Source of the DNA: Gamarada debralockiae
Taxonomy: Eukaryota > Ascomycota > Leotiomycetes > Helotiales > Hyphodiscaceae
NCBI GenBank assembly: GCA_002803225.1
Contig: NXFV01001469.1
Location: 36,188 to 100,187 of the forward strand
Length of the DNA: 64,000 nt
Direction of reading: 5' to 3'
Every line of letters begins with the position of its first letter. Position 1 is the stretch's first letter. The translations under genes were made by a program, and so were the position numbers. The notes beneath the pieces were generated by a model. That model was given only the letters and a program-made list of their open reading frames with translations, made no database searches and was not told where the DNA came from. Shown here in pieces: positions 42,629 through 53,623 of this stretch.

Positions 42629-44513
42629 ATGGGGATCCCCCATCTCATCACATTCTTGCGGCCCTATGCGGAATCAGAGTCTCTTGCAGGGCGCGATGTG
42701 ATTGTCGATGGCCCTGGCATCTGCTACCACATCCACTACAAGTGCTTGAGGCGGAGAGTTGATGCGCGGAATGCTTTTGAGGCAGCTCCTTCATATGGCG
42801 AGCTTGGGGAGGCAGCTATAGAATGGTTGGACGGACTGCGAGAGAATGGCGCTGTTGTGTAAGTTGTCCACCATCAATTAGACCCGAACGACGCCGACAG
42901 CAAGCAGGAAAAGAATATATTTCGATGGTTTCCTACCTCCTACCAAACTCAATACAAGATTGAAAAGACTTGAAGCGCAAACGAGACAGTCGATTGACTA
43001 TTATAATGCCCATCCCATTCCATGCCGAGTTCCCCCCAAGAGTCCAGAGAATGTTTCTTCATCCATATTTGCAGGCCAAGCTCCTCGTCCAGCCCTTACC
43101 AGTCTTCCTGCGCCACCATTCCTTGTCCCAGCAATCCTTGAAGCCTTGCAAACATCCGAATACTATAAGGCCATTACAGAGGTTGTTCCTGGGGAGGCAG
43201 ATCTATATTGTGCGAGGTACTTGAAGCAGCATGGAGGGGTTGTCTTCACGGGAGATTCAGACCTTCTTGTACATGATCTGGGGCCTAATGGTGCTGTGAT
43301 TTTCTTCAAAGATATAGAACTATCTCCTGAAGGCGAGTCTAGGTCGTTACAGAGTCAGATCTACCATCCAACAGCCATTGCCGATCGATTGGGCCTGCCA
43401 AACTCTGAGAGGTTGCAAGCTCTTGCATTTGAAATGATCATAGACAGCCACGGCACTTTTCAAAAACTGCTTGCACAGGCTACTGCTCTGAAGGCCATCA
43501 AGAACCACAAAAAGATATATGAAGACTTCTGCAGAGAGTACATTCCTTTGAATACATATATCTCAAACGTCGAAGGCGGGGCCCCAATACTAAATATCTA
43601 TCGGACCCTTGATCCTCGCATCTCCGAAATAGCCCTTCAATTCCCCGCTCTTGCTCAACTCGCCAGACAAGATCCGGCAGCGGGGAATCCAAGTCAGGAT
43701 ACCCCGCATGTGTTCCTTCCCTTCCTCCTCGATTGTCCCATCCGCACGAGTGCTTGGGAGATGTCCACTTCCGTTCGCCAATTAGCCTACGGCCTGCTCA
43801 ATCTTGTTGTCCCAGAAGACCAGGGGCGCTTCACTATCTATGAACATAGGAGACAGCAGAAGAACCCCAGTGGGAGGGAATGGCAGCTTCCAAACTTTTC
43901 TGAAATTCCCGATGCTTGCATGGCAGTTGTGAATCTTCTAGATCAGCTTCAGGCCAAACTACCAAAGCTGCCAAAGGTAGATTTATGGCTAGTTGTCGCC
44001 ATATGTCAGGACATAGAATGGGCCTCTTCGCTTGACAAGACTCCTCTCAGTCGTCTAGTCTCCGAACAGCTTTTCTACCTCCAAGAACCAACTAAATACC
44101 ACAAAAACTGTTCTTGGGATATCATACAATTCCTTGCTCAGATACAGGGCTCGTACTACTCTTTCAGGATTCTCAAGCAGATCATAAGCCTCTTGGTTGC
44201 ATGCAATGACAATGATTGGCTTCCCGAGGCCGCCCGACTTCTGCATAACCGCCTCGAACTGTTGCCGGGATTCTGTGATGTTCCGGATCTCAATCATGTC
44301 GTTTCTTTATATGATAAGGTCGAAAGGAATAGCATGTTGAAAGTCGCTCACGAGATTTTGGGAATTGATGAGCCTGCTGCTGTTGGGTTCGTTGAAGTAG
44401 CAATCAAATCGCCCAGGAAGAAACGGAAACGCACAAGGGTTACGGCCTCGATGGAATCATCGACTGGCAAGAAGAAGTCGGGAAATCCTTTTGAATTGTT
44501 AGGGCACGAATAA
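42629..44513 (+). CDS. XPG/Asteroid-like PIN-domain nuclease
   Basis: Exons 42629-42858 and 42908-44513 give 611 aa. The start MGIPHLITFLRPYAE is the N-block of the FEN1/XPG superfamily. Acidic metal-site motifs follow: IVDGPGICYHIH, YFDGFLPP, VVPGEADLYCARYL and VVFTGDSDLLVHDLG, the last two being the XPG I-region. Beyond about residue 200 the sequence lacks the helix-hairpin-helix core of FEN1 and instead resembles Asteroid (ASTE1)-type proteins. The C-terminus is basic (KSPRKKRKRTRV), a likely nuclear signal. Structure-specific DNA cleavage is expected by family; the exact role is not known. Confidence 0.85.
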
Positions 44514-45282
44514 ACAATCTTAGACACCGTCAATTTGCTGAATTGAGTTGGCAGGTTCGAAGCGCACTGAAGTGTAGGAGTTAGTTCAAGGCCAAGGAGG
44601 AAACCTCAGTCGTTACCTCGATCGTACCTCACCTCCCCACGAGCCCTTTCCTTGAATGCATGAAGGTGTGCGAGCGATTGGAGTCAAACGTATCCGATCT
44701 GCAAAACTTGGTGGGATGGCCTTCCATGCGTTCCTGCCGAGGCGTGCTGAGAGCTATAACAAGCCAAGCAATCCCGACCGTTCATATGAATCAGACGAAT
44801 AAGTGTCAGGAGGACAAGACGAATGCGAGGCTCAGACGAATCACTCAAATCACACAAATGATTCGAATCTAACGGACCAGGCCAATCAGATGGACCAAAA
44901 GTCCGAGCACCAGATGGGTAGGCATTACGATCCGACATGCCCCCTCTTGTAATATCTATAATTATTCAATTCGCTTGAACGACTTACATCAATCTCGTTG
45001 CTTTGAGCTCCTTCGCATCCCTGCTTACCTCCCAACGGCGCTGAATCCTGGCTTGAGCTTGCACGTGATCGAGCCTTCCAAGTCCGTGGTGGATATTTCC
45101 GGTTGCTCTACTTACGAATTGCTCAAAGGATGATTGGAAGCTTTTGAAAGACTTGCTTCAAGCAAAATGTCTAAGTTATGCAATATTCCCGCGGCGGTCT
45201 CACCGGGGGTTGGCAAATGTGGACAGAATTGGTATTGTCGAAGCGTTACGTGATCTGAAGGAAACTCGGCTCTAGGATCTTG

Positions 45283-45690
45283 GAGCGTAGATCAAGCTGA
45301 ACGACTCAATATTGACTGTGGACTTGGACTGGTAGATGGAGTTGAACAATTGAAAAGTGGTGGGTTTGCCGTCTGCTTATGACCGCTTGTGACTCTCTGG
45401 GGCGGCAGATAGAGTTGAAGAGTTAACGTTCGTGGATATGCTGCCGGTTTTTAAATTGGTAACTGGAGTTGAAAGATTCTAAATTCATTGATTTGCTCTG
45501 GGCTTATTGCTTTTCGGGGTCGCCGATGGAAATGGATGATTGGAATTATGTGGGTTTGCACTTTGCCGGCTTCTTGGAACTGGGTTGTAGATCGCAATGA
45601 AAAATTGAAAGTCATGGATATGCTCCAAGCTTTTGGAGTTTTGGACTGGTTACTCGAGTTGCGCGATTGAGAACTAGGCTAAGCAAGTGA
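45283..45690. repeat. degenerate tandem repeat, about 60-bp period
   Basis: Related units begin near 45283, 45331, 45404, 45458, 45522, 45583 and 45648. Each has a GGTAGATGGAGTTGAA-like head and a GGATATGCT / GATTTGCTC-like middle. Spacing varies from 48 to 73 bp, so units have gained and lost bases. Most frames carry stops. Confidence 0.55.
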
Positions 45691-46197
45691 ATCTAAGTGG
45701 GTGAACTATAATTGACAAGACTCTAAACTATTATGGAAGGCTACCAGTTTAGGCTCTTCGGCTACGACTACCCCGGGTACATTAGTAAAACGGTAAGTCG
45801 AGGGGTTCTTTCGCGGCAGATTCTGGATCCTTGTTAGCAAGAAGGCGCTTGAAATAACGACTAAGCCTCCCACTAGCCGACCTTCACAATTTCAACTATA
45901 CAGTAATAATAGATCCTTTCTGTACGTTCTGTAAGATCTCCAACTGTATCAATACTTTACGGTGATTCCACAATCTCATAATCAAATCTGGTCAAGCTTA
46001 TACACTCTTATATAATTACGTCATCTCATGGGATATTAGCGCATTAGCTCTTGGGCTATTACAATGACCAGGAGAAAGTTTCAACGTCCCTAAGAAGTTA
46101 TAGCTTCCAGGTCACTACGCTCCTTCGAGCCTGCAAACTTCAATTTGCTGGAAAGCTTCCAGACCACATGTTATTTTGCCATATATTATAATAATAT

Positions 46198-46452
46198 AGG
46201 TTGTTTTGTTACAAGTCGTTATTGAATACGCTATTGTATTGCGAACCGTTTTGGTATAGGTTATCGTGCCACAAGTTCTTTTGCTTCAAGTCGTTGTATA
46301 TCAGGTTGCTGTACTATGAGTCCTTGTAGATCAGGTTGTTGTGTTACAAATCGTTGCGGTACAGGTTATAACATTACAACTTGTTATGCTACAAGTAATT
46401 GTGGACCAGATTATTGTGCTATAAGTCGTTGTAGTACAGGTTGTAGTACATA
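46198..46452. repeat. 17 units of an exact 15-bp tandem repeat
   Basis: Seventeen consecutive units are each exactly 15 bp, with approximate consensus ARGTYGTTGTGNTAC. Examples are AGGTTGTTGTGTTAC at 46333 and AAGTCGTTGTAGTAC at 46423. Bases diverge strongly but no unit has gained or lost a base. Because 15 is a multiple of three, every frame gives a five-residue periodic peptide. In the plus frame reading V-V-V-L-Q, the stops fall only at the Gln position (CAR to TAR) or its neighbour TGA form. Confidence 0.85.
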
Positions 46453-46515
46453 CTACAAGCTGACTACGAGTATATGGGTATCAATTTGAAAAGTCTAGCA
46501 ATGCTCTTTTTTTTA

Positions 46516-47691
46516 TCAACCAAATACATCTGTCCAATCTGGATTTATAGTGCCTTCTGGATTGTACTTAAATGCATACCATAAGACACAAATAACCAAG
46601 TTAGCAATGAAGAAAAAGAGAGATCTGAATGCCTTTTCAATAACAACCTCCCTGTTTTGTGAATGCTTGATAGGCCTTTCAAAGTGCGCTCTAGGCATCT
46701 CGAGACGAAGTGCTATAACCATCGCCGGAAATTTTGTACACAATGTCTGCATAAACCAACGAAAAGACCGAAAGAACCATAGAGTGTACATTACAACGGT
46801 AAAATACCCCCAATTTCGCTGGCCGGTCTCATTCCAATTCCAGTTTGATGGCTTGGGTAGAAGGAAGCACCCAAATCCGATGGGCGTCAGTATTGACCAA
46901 ATGAAACTTCTTTGGTTGGTATACTTGTTTACAAGCCACTCAAAACGTCCCGTTAGACGGAGACAGATATCCAACACGCCCAACACGATGGCGATTGCTT
47001 GAAGGAGAGAAGTCCAAGAGTACAGAACGACAATGACGCTCTGTGCATTGTCTGAGTAAAGCAAGAAATTGCTTGCAAGTACCCAGAGCTTTTGAGCTGC
47101 CCATATCATCAAGATAATATGGAGTAGCCAGATGAGGTTGTATGTAAAGTTCTCCACAGCCCGGAGTGCTCGATTCAGATGGAAGAGACGGAACATCTTA
47201 TCCCTTAGCTCATCCTGTCTTACGCCTTGCCGATCAAGAGTCATAGAGCCCAACATCTGAGGTATACTGGTCTCTTCCTGAGCTAAATCAGCTCTCAGAG
47301 CGACGACTTCATTGACTATAAATGATGACAAGAACATCATTCCCCAGGCTTTCGTCCACGGTAAACCTGAGAACGAACCGAGTTTAATGGCTGCTGGAAG
47401 GGTTCCCATGATGAAGAAGAGCCAGCGTGGCCATGTCTGTGGGCTCCCATCCTGCGGAGCCTGTTCTACGCTATCCTCCTGACTTCCGTCCTCCTGACCT
47501 CCGTCACTCGAAAAATAAGGATCGAGTCGCATTCGATCTACCAGCTGCGCGGATTTTATTGGCGGTATTCTCAGTGAGATTGAAGTGATGGTGATGCGGA
47601 AGAGCGTCAATGATGTTTCTGCAATACAGCAAAGAGGCGAGCTGTGCAGGTATAAGCTATAGTCAGAGGTGAAGGCATATCTCTGGGACAT
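46516..47691 (-). CDS. fungal multipass membrane protein, family not recognised
   Basis: 391 aa from the ATG at 47691. At least six hydrophobic helices can be seen, including PRWLFFIMGTLPAAIKLG, AWGMMFLSSFIVNEVVAL, IWLLHIILMIWAAQKLWV, LLQAIAIVLGVLDICL, YFTVVMYTLWFFRSF and SLFFFIANLVICVLWYAF. A hydrophilic Gln/Asp/Gly stretch (DGGQEDGSQEDS) separates residues 1-60 from the helices. The same reading frame upstream of 47691 continues to encode membrane-like sequence but with stop codons (see findings), so the present protein may be a shortened remnant. Similar proteins of unknown function exist in other Pezizomycotina, from memory. Confidence 0.6.
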   Translation of the reverse strand: MSQRYAFTSDYSLYLHSSPLCCIAETSLTLFRITITSISLRIPPIKSAQLVDRMRLDPYFSSDGGQEDGSQEDSVEQAPQDGSPQTWPRWLFFIMGTLPAAIKLGSFSGLPWTKAWGMMFLSSFIVNEVVALRADLAQEETSIPQMLGSMTLDRQGVRQDELRDKMFRLFHLNRALRAVENFTYNLIWLLHIILMIWAAQKLWVLASNFLLYSDNAQSVIVVLYSWTSLLQAIAIVLGVLDICLRLTGRFEWLVNKYTNQRSFIWSILTPIGFGCFLLPKPSNWNWNETGQRNWGYFTVVMYTLWFFRSFRWFMQTLCTKFPAMVIALRLEMPRAHFERPIKHSQNREVVIEKAFRSLFFFIANLVICVLWYAFKYNPEGTINPDWTDVFG

Positions 47692-48949
47692 CGAGTTTAT
47701 TGCAAGCGATATGAGGACCCAGAAAGCGACATGCCATGTGACTGGTGATGATTCTTGGATAACTGGGCTGTCACGGTGAGAGACTAAAGTACTTCAGCCA
47801 CGTATCATTTTGAAGAGGGAATTGGGAATACCGTAGCTGACACCCACGGCTTCTATTGGCAGTGGGTATTTGATGTACATTGAAGCCCCGATATCGAAAA
47901 CAAGCACAGCAGTCGCGGCAATAAATGCTCAACAATATGGGTTGAGAAGTTGGCTGGCGATTGCCAAATGGAACACGACACAAGTCCCAGGCTTTCAATG
48001 CGTCAAAGCTCTATTAATTCCAAAGGTACAACGCAACAACTGCAAGGTCTACTCTGTAATGTCGGAAATTAATGAATGGGCATACGATTGATGGGCAGAT
48101 TTGAGGATGCGCCCTGAAATTATAATAGCATTTAAGTTGTGAAGTAAGCGCGCAGGCTGCGCCACAATCGGCATGCACTTAACTGCAGCACAACACAGCA
48201 ACACCAGCCTAGGCTGTGCTTACTGTCGTAGAATGGACAATTCCTCTGATTATCCGAGACATTTATACCAATGAAAATGAAAACACAAAGCCGGCGAATG
48301 GAATAGTGACTAACAGGACCGAAAATCCTTGCCTTTCCGAATTTTGTTGCAGTTGTTCGTTGAAGGCCGAGGCGTCAGATAACTGAGGTGAAATGGGAGA
48401 AGGCGAGAGAGACGGCAAAGTTTAGAATACGCAGCCCTAGGCAGAACGCACAAGGGGACTAAACAACCTTCCCAAGTACGACGCAGACAACGTCCCTGCA
48501 TGTGAGTAGTTTGCAGGCAGACAGGCAGACGGGGGACAATTGTTGTTGTGAGCCTCTTCGGCCCCTCGCTAAAAGTTGAGATCTTGAGCCGAAGCGGCGC
48601 TAGGTCACGTGAGCACCGAGAGCTGGAAGTGTCCAGATTCCGATGGTGAAACAGGTTGAGCAATTCCAGTGCTCTTCAACAAAGACAGCTTCCACAAGTG
48701 TTATCTCTCCACCTTGCTATCTCTACATTGCTGAGACCGTAAATACTTTCACGGCAACTCGAACCGAGTGACGTAGGGTCGTCGGTGCGGCTGTGCAAGT
48801 ATTCACTCAACACACGCTTCACTATCGGCTGCTCCCCTCCTCCCTATCAGTTTGTCGACTTGGATTGACGCCCTATATATCAGGGCATAGATTGGGAGAA
48901 GCTATTCACCGGAACTATGTCACTTAATTGCAATCGTTCGTTGGTTTGA
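47692..48949. other. spacer; nearest part looks like decayed 5' coding sequence
   Basis: On the minus strand 47692-47990 reads membrane-protein-like in the frame of the next gene (FIAATAVLVFDIGASMYIKY, PLPIEAVGVSYGIPNSL) but has in-frame TGA codons. From 48000 to 48949 I see no gene. Confidence 0.4.
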
Positions 48950-49291
48950 TTATTGACTCCTAACGCGTCTCCAATCTGTGTAAACAACAAGTTCTTTCTC
49001 AACATCTCTACGCGTTAAGGAAGATATACACCACCACTTCTTCCCCAACACACTTTCTACACGTCCTTTGATGCTCCGAACACCTTCCATCTTTCTACTC
49101 AAAAGGTACTCGAGGGTTTGACCTTGAATCAGACTCACAACAACAACGTGATCATCCTTCCACTCCTCAACACCTTCATCAATACCCAACTTGATTCTTC
49201 CAGTCAAGTTGAACGAATATAAAACTTTGACTACCATGAAGAGGTGAGCATCTTCCTCAAGCTCCTGGCATAACTCCCCCATTCTCTCCAC
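48950..49291 (-). CDS. hypothetical 113-residue protein
   Basis: A clean ATG-to-stop frame with a plausible composition (VVKVLYSFNLTGRIKLGIDE, EEWKDDHVVVVSLIQGQ). No family recognised and no clear promoter. It could be a chance frame. Confidence 0.25.
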   Translation of the reverse strand: MERMGELCQELEEDAHLFMVVKVLYSFNLTGRIKLGIDEGVEEWKDDHVVVVSLIQGQTLEYLLSRKMEGVRSIKGRVESVLGKKWWCISSLTRRDVEKELVVYTDWRRVRSQ

Positions 49292-49373
49292 TCCTTCAAA
49301 TGTGGCTTTTTATCACCATCTCTGCGGTTCAACGAAGTCAAAACATAACTAACTTGTCTTCAAAAGAGTCAAG

Positions 49374-50540
49374 ATGCATCACCATCCTCGATCCCAAGCG
49401 AAGCGATTGAAGCCATGCCATCCATTGTGCCTTGTCTATAAGCTTCCGTTGGAGTTCAAAGAGAAGATCTGGTTCTGCGCTTTGCCAGACTCTACCGTCA
49501 ACTAGCTACGCTTGCGCAAAGGTTATGGATTCGCCCATTCTTCCCATGAGGGACAGGGCTTTCCTGCTTGCACTCCTCACCTAGTCCTCCTTAGCATCTG
49601 TTCTGAGTCAAGAGTATTTGCTTGAAATACTACGCCGCGTTTCCCAAGATTAAGAGCGAGGTGTTCCGGGTTGGCACTCGCATGGAAGACAGACCGAACG
49701 ACGATTACAGCGACCTGAGCGAGACCCAACCGTCGGCAAACTTCGAGAATCAATCTCTCTATCAACAAACAGACTTAGATTAGCTTTATAGACAGACCAT
49801 CATGAGAAGAACGCCTGATGTCACAAATCATGTTGAGAAGAGTTATCCTGGCAAATTCCGGAACCCACCTGCGCAAGCCTGTGATGTACCGAGACCTGCA
49901 ACTGGACCTACCTGCAAGCTCTTATATCGATATCGAAGTCGGTACAGTCTACTTGTGTTTAATGAGTAGCCGGATTGTGAATATAAAGACCACGCAGTGG
50001 GCTCAGAAGGAGCAACCGGGGGAGATACGATGCTTGGCTTTCAAAATGGAGTTCTGGATCCAAGAATTGTATGCACGAAAAGATATATTCATCCAGTTTC
50101 CAACTAGATCACTTATATTGCCAAAATGTTAAGCTTCTTCCCAAATTTGGAGACCCTGACTATTGTGCTAAGTCGGCATTTCCTAAGGATACATTGAATA
50201 TGCTTAGCAATGCTGACACGCCCATAGTTGTATCCAGGCTCTTACTTCAGCTGGAGTGATTATCGCGATACAAAGCATCAAGACTATATCACCTTCATAG
50301 AGGAGACCGTGCGAGATACGGAGATTCCTGATTTTGACAGTCAGATACGAAGCTTGTTAGACTTGTCCTTAGACTTACGTGACCCGGATCACCCATTGCC
50401 CCATAAAAAACCCTAGCCAAGAGGAAGGCGACGAGTTTCAGAAGATGAAAGACAATCTGGAGGGAGAGAGATTGAATCTGCGAAGATACGATTTCCAGAC
50501 ACGCACAAGATACCAAAGGTCTCATGGAGTTTCGTGAAGT
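49374..50540 (+). pseudogene. 2EXR-domain gene, decayed
   Basis: Pieces in several plus-strand frames follow the order of fungal 2EXR proteins: YKLPLEFKEKIWFCALPDS near 49430, LLSICSESRVFA near 49590, then SSYIDIEVGTVYLC, TTQWAQKEQPGEIRCLAFKM, FPKDTLNMLSNADTP, YITFIEETVRDTEIPDFDS, PDHPLPHKKP and EEGDEFQKMKDNLEGERLNL up to 50540. Stops and frame changes separate most of them. 2EXR proteins are abundant, fast-changing proteins of filamentous fungi with no known biochemical role. Confidence 0.6.
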
Positions 50541-51915
50541 AGAACGGTCAATTCATATGAGCGGACGCAGCGCATGTCGAGGCTGGGGTCGAAGGCTTGG
50601 TGTGTAGGGATAGCTGGGAGAGGGAGATATTGTCAGAGCCTTGTCCGCAATTCTGGCTATTGGAATGGGAACTTTCATCATTGCACACACCAGGACCTCT
50701 GTCCCGGTCCGAAAAGTGTTTCTCTCATGATTCGTGGATCCAGCTTGCGTCCTTATTTAACCCAGCTTTCCACCACCCCGTCGCTGCTTTATCTTTGGAA
50801 AATACAGCTTCTCCAGCATCGAATCTCTCAAAAGGCTTCGCGTTCGCGTGGAGATCCTACCAGAAGATCTCTAAAGATATATAAGAATCGCAAGACAACT
50901 TACAGCTCAGTGTTTCCCTTTTGAGATCTGCTACGCGCACCAGTGTTCAACTATTGTCGCAAAGCATCCTTGTCGTTCTATGTAAGTTCTCTACTATTCT
51001 AGAATCAACGTTAAGATTTTTGACATTGCTCCTTCATCACAGTCACCTTTGCTTTGCGCTTGAACGCGCTCCTCTAATGCGCATCTGCTGATTCAAAGCC
51101 TGCTTCAGCTAGGGAGCCCGCTCATGCTACCACTCTCCGACTCCTGCGCACGATTGGGTTAGTATAACAGCCCCGAAGGAGCTATGCACTGATCAAGCTT
51201 CAAAGCAGCATCTCCAGGACACCTATTGTACATTCCTAATCGTTCGTCTCGGTTTTTCGATTCGAAATCAGGAATCTGGGTATCATCACATACAGTCGTG
51301 TATGAAGAGCGCCAGACTGTGACTCGGTCACGTGGTAATATAGATAAGAATCACTCCAACACCATCAGCGATTCAGAGGGTCCGCTGGTTGAAGGAATAT
51401 GTGGTCATTTATTTGAAAAAGGAGCCGCGCGCCGAACACTCCGCGGAAGCATAATGTGCCTGGACGTCTTAGCTTCATCTATCACTAGGGTGAAATGAAA
51501 GCACGCAAAGTATGGATTCCATGGCCAAATACAAGTCAGTGATTCAAAATCAGAGATATGCTGCCTGCTGGTGATTATAGTCTTTCAAGACCATCATCTT
51601 CCCCTCTGAATTAAGAGCTCACTCGTCGTCAAAAATTGGAGGAAGCGGCAAATGATGCAAGATTATGTTAGTAAAAAGGGTATATCGAGATAAGATGGTC
51701 TAAATTACACGCTCAAGACTACCACAGGTGTCTTGCTACCGAAAACACCTCATGCACACTTAAAGGATATATTCGTTAATCATGACAGTTCCCTCTACCA
51801 GCTGCTTCAAGCAGTGGCTGGAGAGTCCCAGCAGGCGTCTCTCACCTGGCACCCTCTCCGCATTCCGGTTTTATCATTCTATATCTTCCTACAATCTCCA
51901 TTTAGAGTCATGAGC
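50541..51915. other. spacer, no supported gene
   Basis: A plus-strand frame near 50597-50884 is open for 95 residues but begins at GTG and has no recognisable family. The rest shows nothing clear. Confidence 0.4.
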
Positions 51916-52761
51916 CTATTTAGGTCTCACATTCACCATGGAGAAGCCGCCGCCGCTAGAGCTCTGTAGTAACTCCTCGTCGTGTGCCCTCGTTCTCTCT
52001 ATCGTTAGAACTGCGGGATTCATTTTCATCACTCCCATAGCCATCAGACCCCACATTATGCATACAGCGAGCATATGGATGACAGCCAACCACACAACCC
52101 CCAAGTCCGAAGTACCCGTTTCGCTCTTCAACCCAAAGTCTTTGAAGGGCTTCAGATCTCCGTTCGTTCCCAAGCCTGCGGCAGTAATGAGAGCAGCAAA
52201 AACCAACATCATCACGAACGTAATGCCTGTGAAGAAGGCAACGATCATAAGGCGGAACTTCTTGCCGAAACAAGCTGCGATGCCGACCACGAGAACGAGA
52301 AATGCGTTGAAGAGAGCGGCCAAAAAGATATATTCCGAGAACCGAATCTTGTTCCTGAAACCGGATCTGAGATTCGAAAGCTTTGAGGGGAGTTGACTGG
52401 TATTACCGTTGATCGTTATCTCCGAGAGGTCGATTTTGTCGACATAATCAAAGTTTTTGTCGTGGAAGGTCTCCTTGCCGTCGGTGGTTGAGGCGAAGTT
52501 CCAGAGGTAGAAACTGTACTTGTCGGCCAGCCCTATAGATGCAGCTGTGATGTTGTCGCTGCCAGAAACTTCGAGACCGGTCAGGCTGGTGAAGTCTGAA
52601 GGGGGAATTTGGAGGTTCGTAAGGTCGACTTTGAAGATTGGACCCATGAAGTTGCCCGGTATGCCGTTTATTCCAACGATTAGAATCATGTTTAACGATC
52701 CAAAGACGAGCATGAAAGGCATGGAGACTCCCATTAAATACTTGATTGTTTGAAGATTCAT
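51916..52761 (-). CDS. SUR7/PalI-family membrane protein
   Basis: Single exon, 281 aa from the ATG at 52761 (MNLQTIKYLMGV). A first membrane helix (FMLVFGSLNMILIVGINGI) is followed by an external loop of about 140 residues with possible N-glycosylation sites (DNIT, GNTS). Three closely spaced helices follow: IFLAALFNAFLVLVVGIAA, MIVAFFTGITFVMMLVFAAL and VVWLAVIHMLAVCIMWGLMA. The tail is short and Ser/Gly-rich. This is the SUR7/PalI topology, known for eisosome/cortical-patch proteins and pH-signalling membrane proteins. Which subgroup it belongs to is unclear. The open frame extends upstream, but that part lacks domain features. Confidence 0.78.
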   Translation of the reverse strand: MNLQTIKYLMGVSMPFMLVFGSLNMILIVGINGIPGNFMGPIFKVDLTNLQIPPSDFTSLTGLEVSGSDNITAASIGLADKYSFYLWNFASTTDGKETFHDKNFDYVDKIDLSEITINGNTSQLPSKLSNLRSGFRNKIRFSEYIFLAALFNAFLVLVVGIAACFGKKFRLMIVAFFTGITFVMMLVFAALITAAGLGTNGDLKPFKDFGLKSETGTSDLGVVWLAVIHMLAVCIMWGLMAMGVMKMNPAVLTIERTRAHDEELLQSSSGGGFSMVNVRPK

Positions 52762-53623
52762 GATTGCTTGTTGAAATCTCGTAAAGTTGATACGGACAGT
52801 GTGGTTTGGGAAAAGGTTGAGAGATTTCGAGGTGGGAAGGATATTTCGAGACGAAGAGATTTCAAGATGTGCAGGATGTTGAGGACTGACTAGACTAGTG
52901 AATAAAAGATCTTGGGAGTAGGAAACTCCTGAAGATATAAACAAGATGTAGGTACAAAGATAGTCAACTCGTACGCACTCGTTGACAAACCGTATATACA
53001 TTCGCATTCGGCGGATGAGAGGTAGATGACGTGGAGGGTCTCTATTTCATATAGACTTGATTCGGGAAGCTGGAAAGCCAATCTCTCGGATTGCCCCCAA
53101 TAAGGTTTCGGCATTCAAAAGGGGATGTCTCGCTAAGCATCATCCCAGTGTCAGCCAAACTTAAGGAGAGCTTAAATCGCACACCTCGGAGCGAGTGCGA
53201 ACGAATACGAGTCGCGACTGGAACGTCGGACGGCTGAACAGATGTCAGAAAAGTTTCAAGACGTTCGAGATGCCGATAAAGATCATCATGTCTCGTATTT
53301 ATTGTTCGGATGAATGCTGTCAAACCTTTAGAGAATTGCGATAGGTAAGTTTCTGAACGGAATCATTGTTGTATCAGAGCCTGCTGTCACATGACAAAGA
53401 CTTCTCAGTGGTGTTCGTCGCTGTGTGCTCGGCATCCGAGTGTATGGCTACTTCCAGGGCTTTTATACCTGGAAAAGCCAGATTTTCATTCCTTCAAGAT
53501 CTTCAATTGTTTATATAAGGAAGTAAGAGTCTTTCAGTGTCCTTCACCTATCATCAATTCATCACCCCTGACATTCATCCTGAATCAGATTTCCAATACC
53601 ATTTCTCAATAAAATTTGTCAAT
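52762..53623. other. spacer between SUR7-like gene and CmcJ-like remnant
   Basis: Divergent upstream regions. TATATAA at 53512-53518 is a plausible core promoter for the gene at 53624. A minus-strand frame at 53042-53323 (RHDDLYRHLERLETFLTS) is protein-like but unassigned and lacks an ATG start. Confidence 0.4.

Larger units (their letters stand above)
44514..46515. other. 2-kb spacer rich in degenerate repeats
   Basis: No intact gene. It holds two tandem-repeat fields listed separately. Around 44,780-44,875 there is also a run of related CAGACGAAT / ACAAATGATTCGAAT words. Confidence 0.5.

Noticed and set aside
51226..51498. 90-residue plus-strand open frame
   Set aside because: Begins at TTG, has no family match and no promoter signs.
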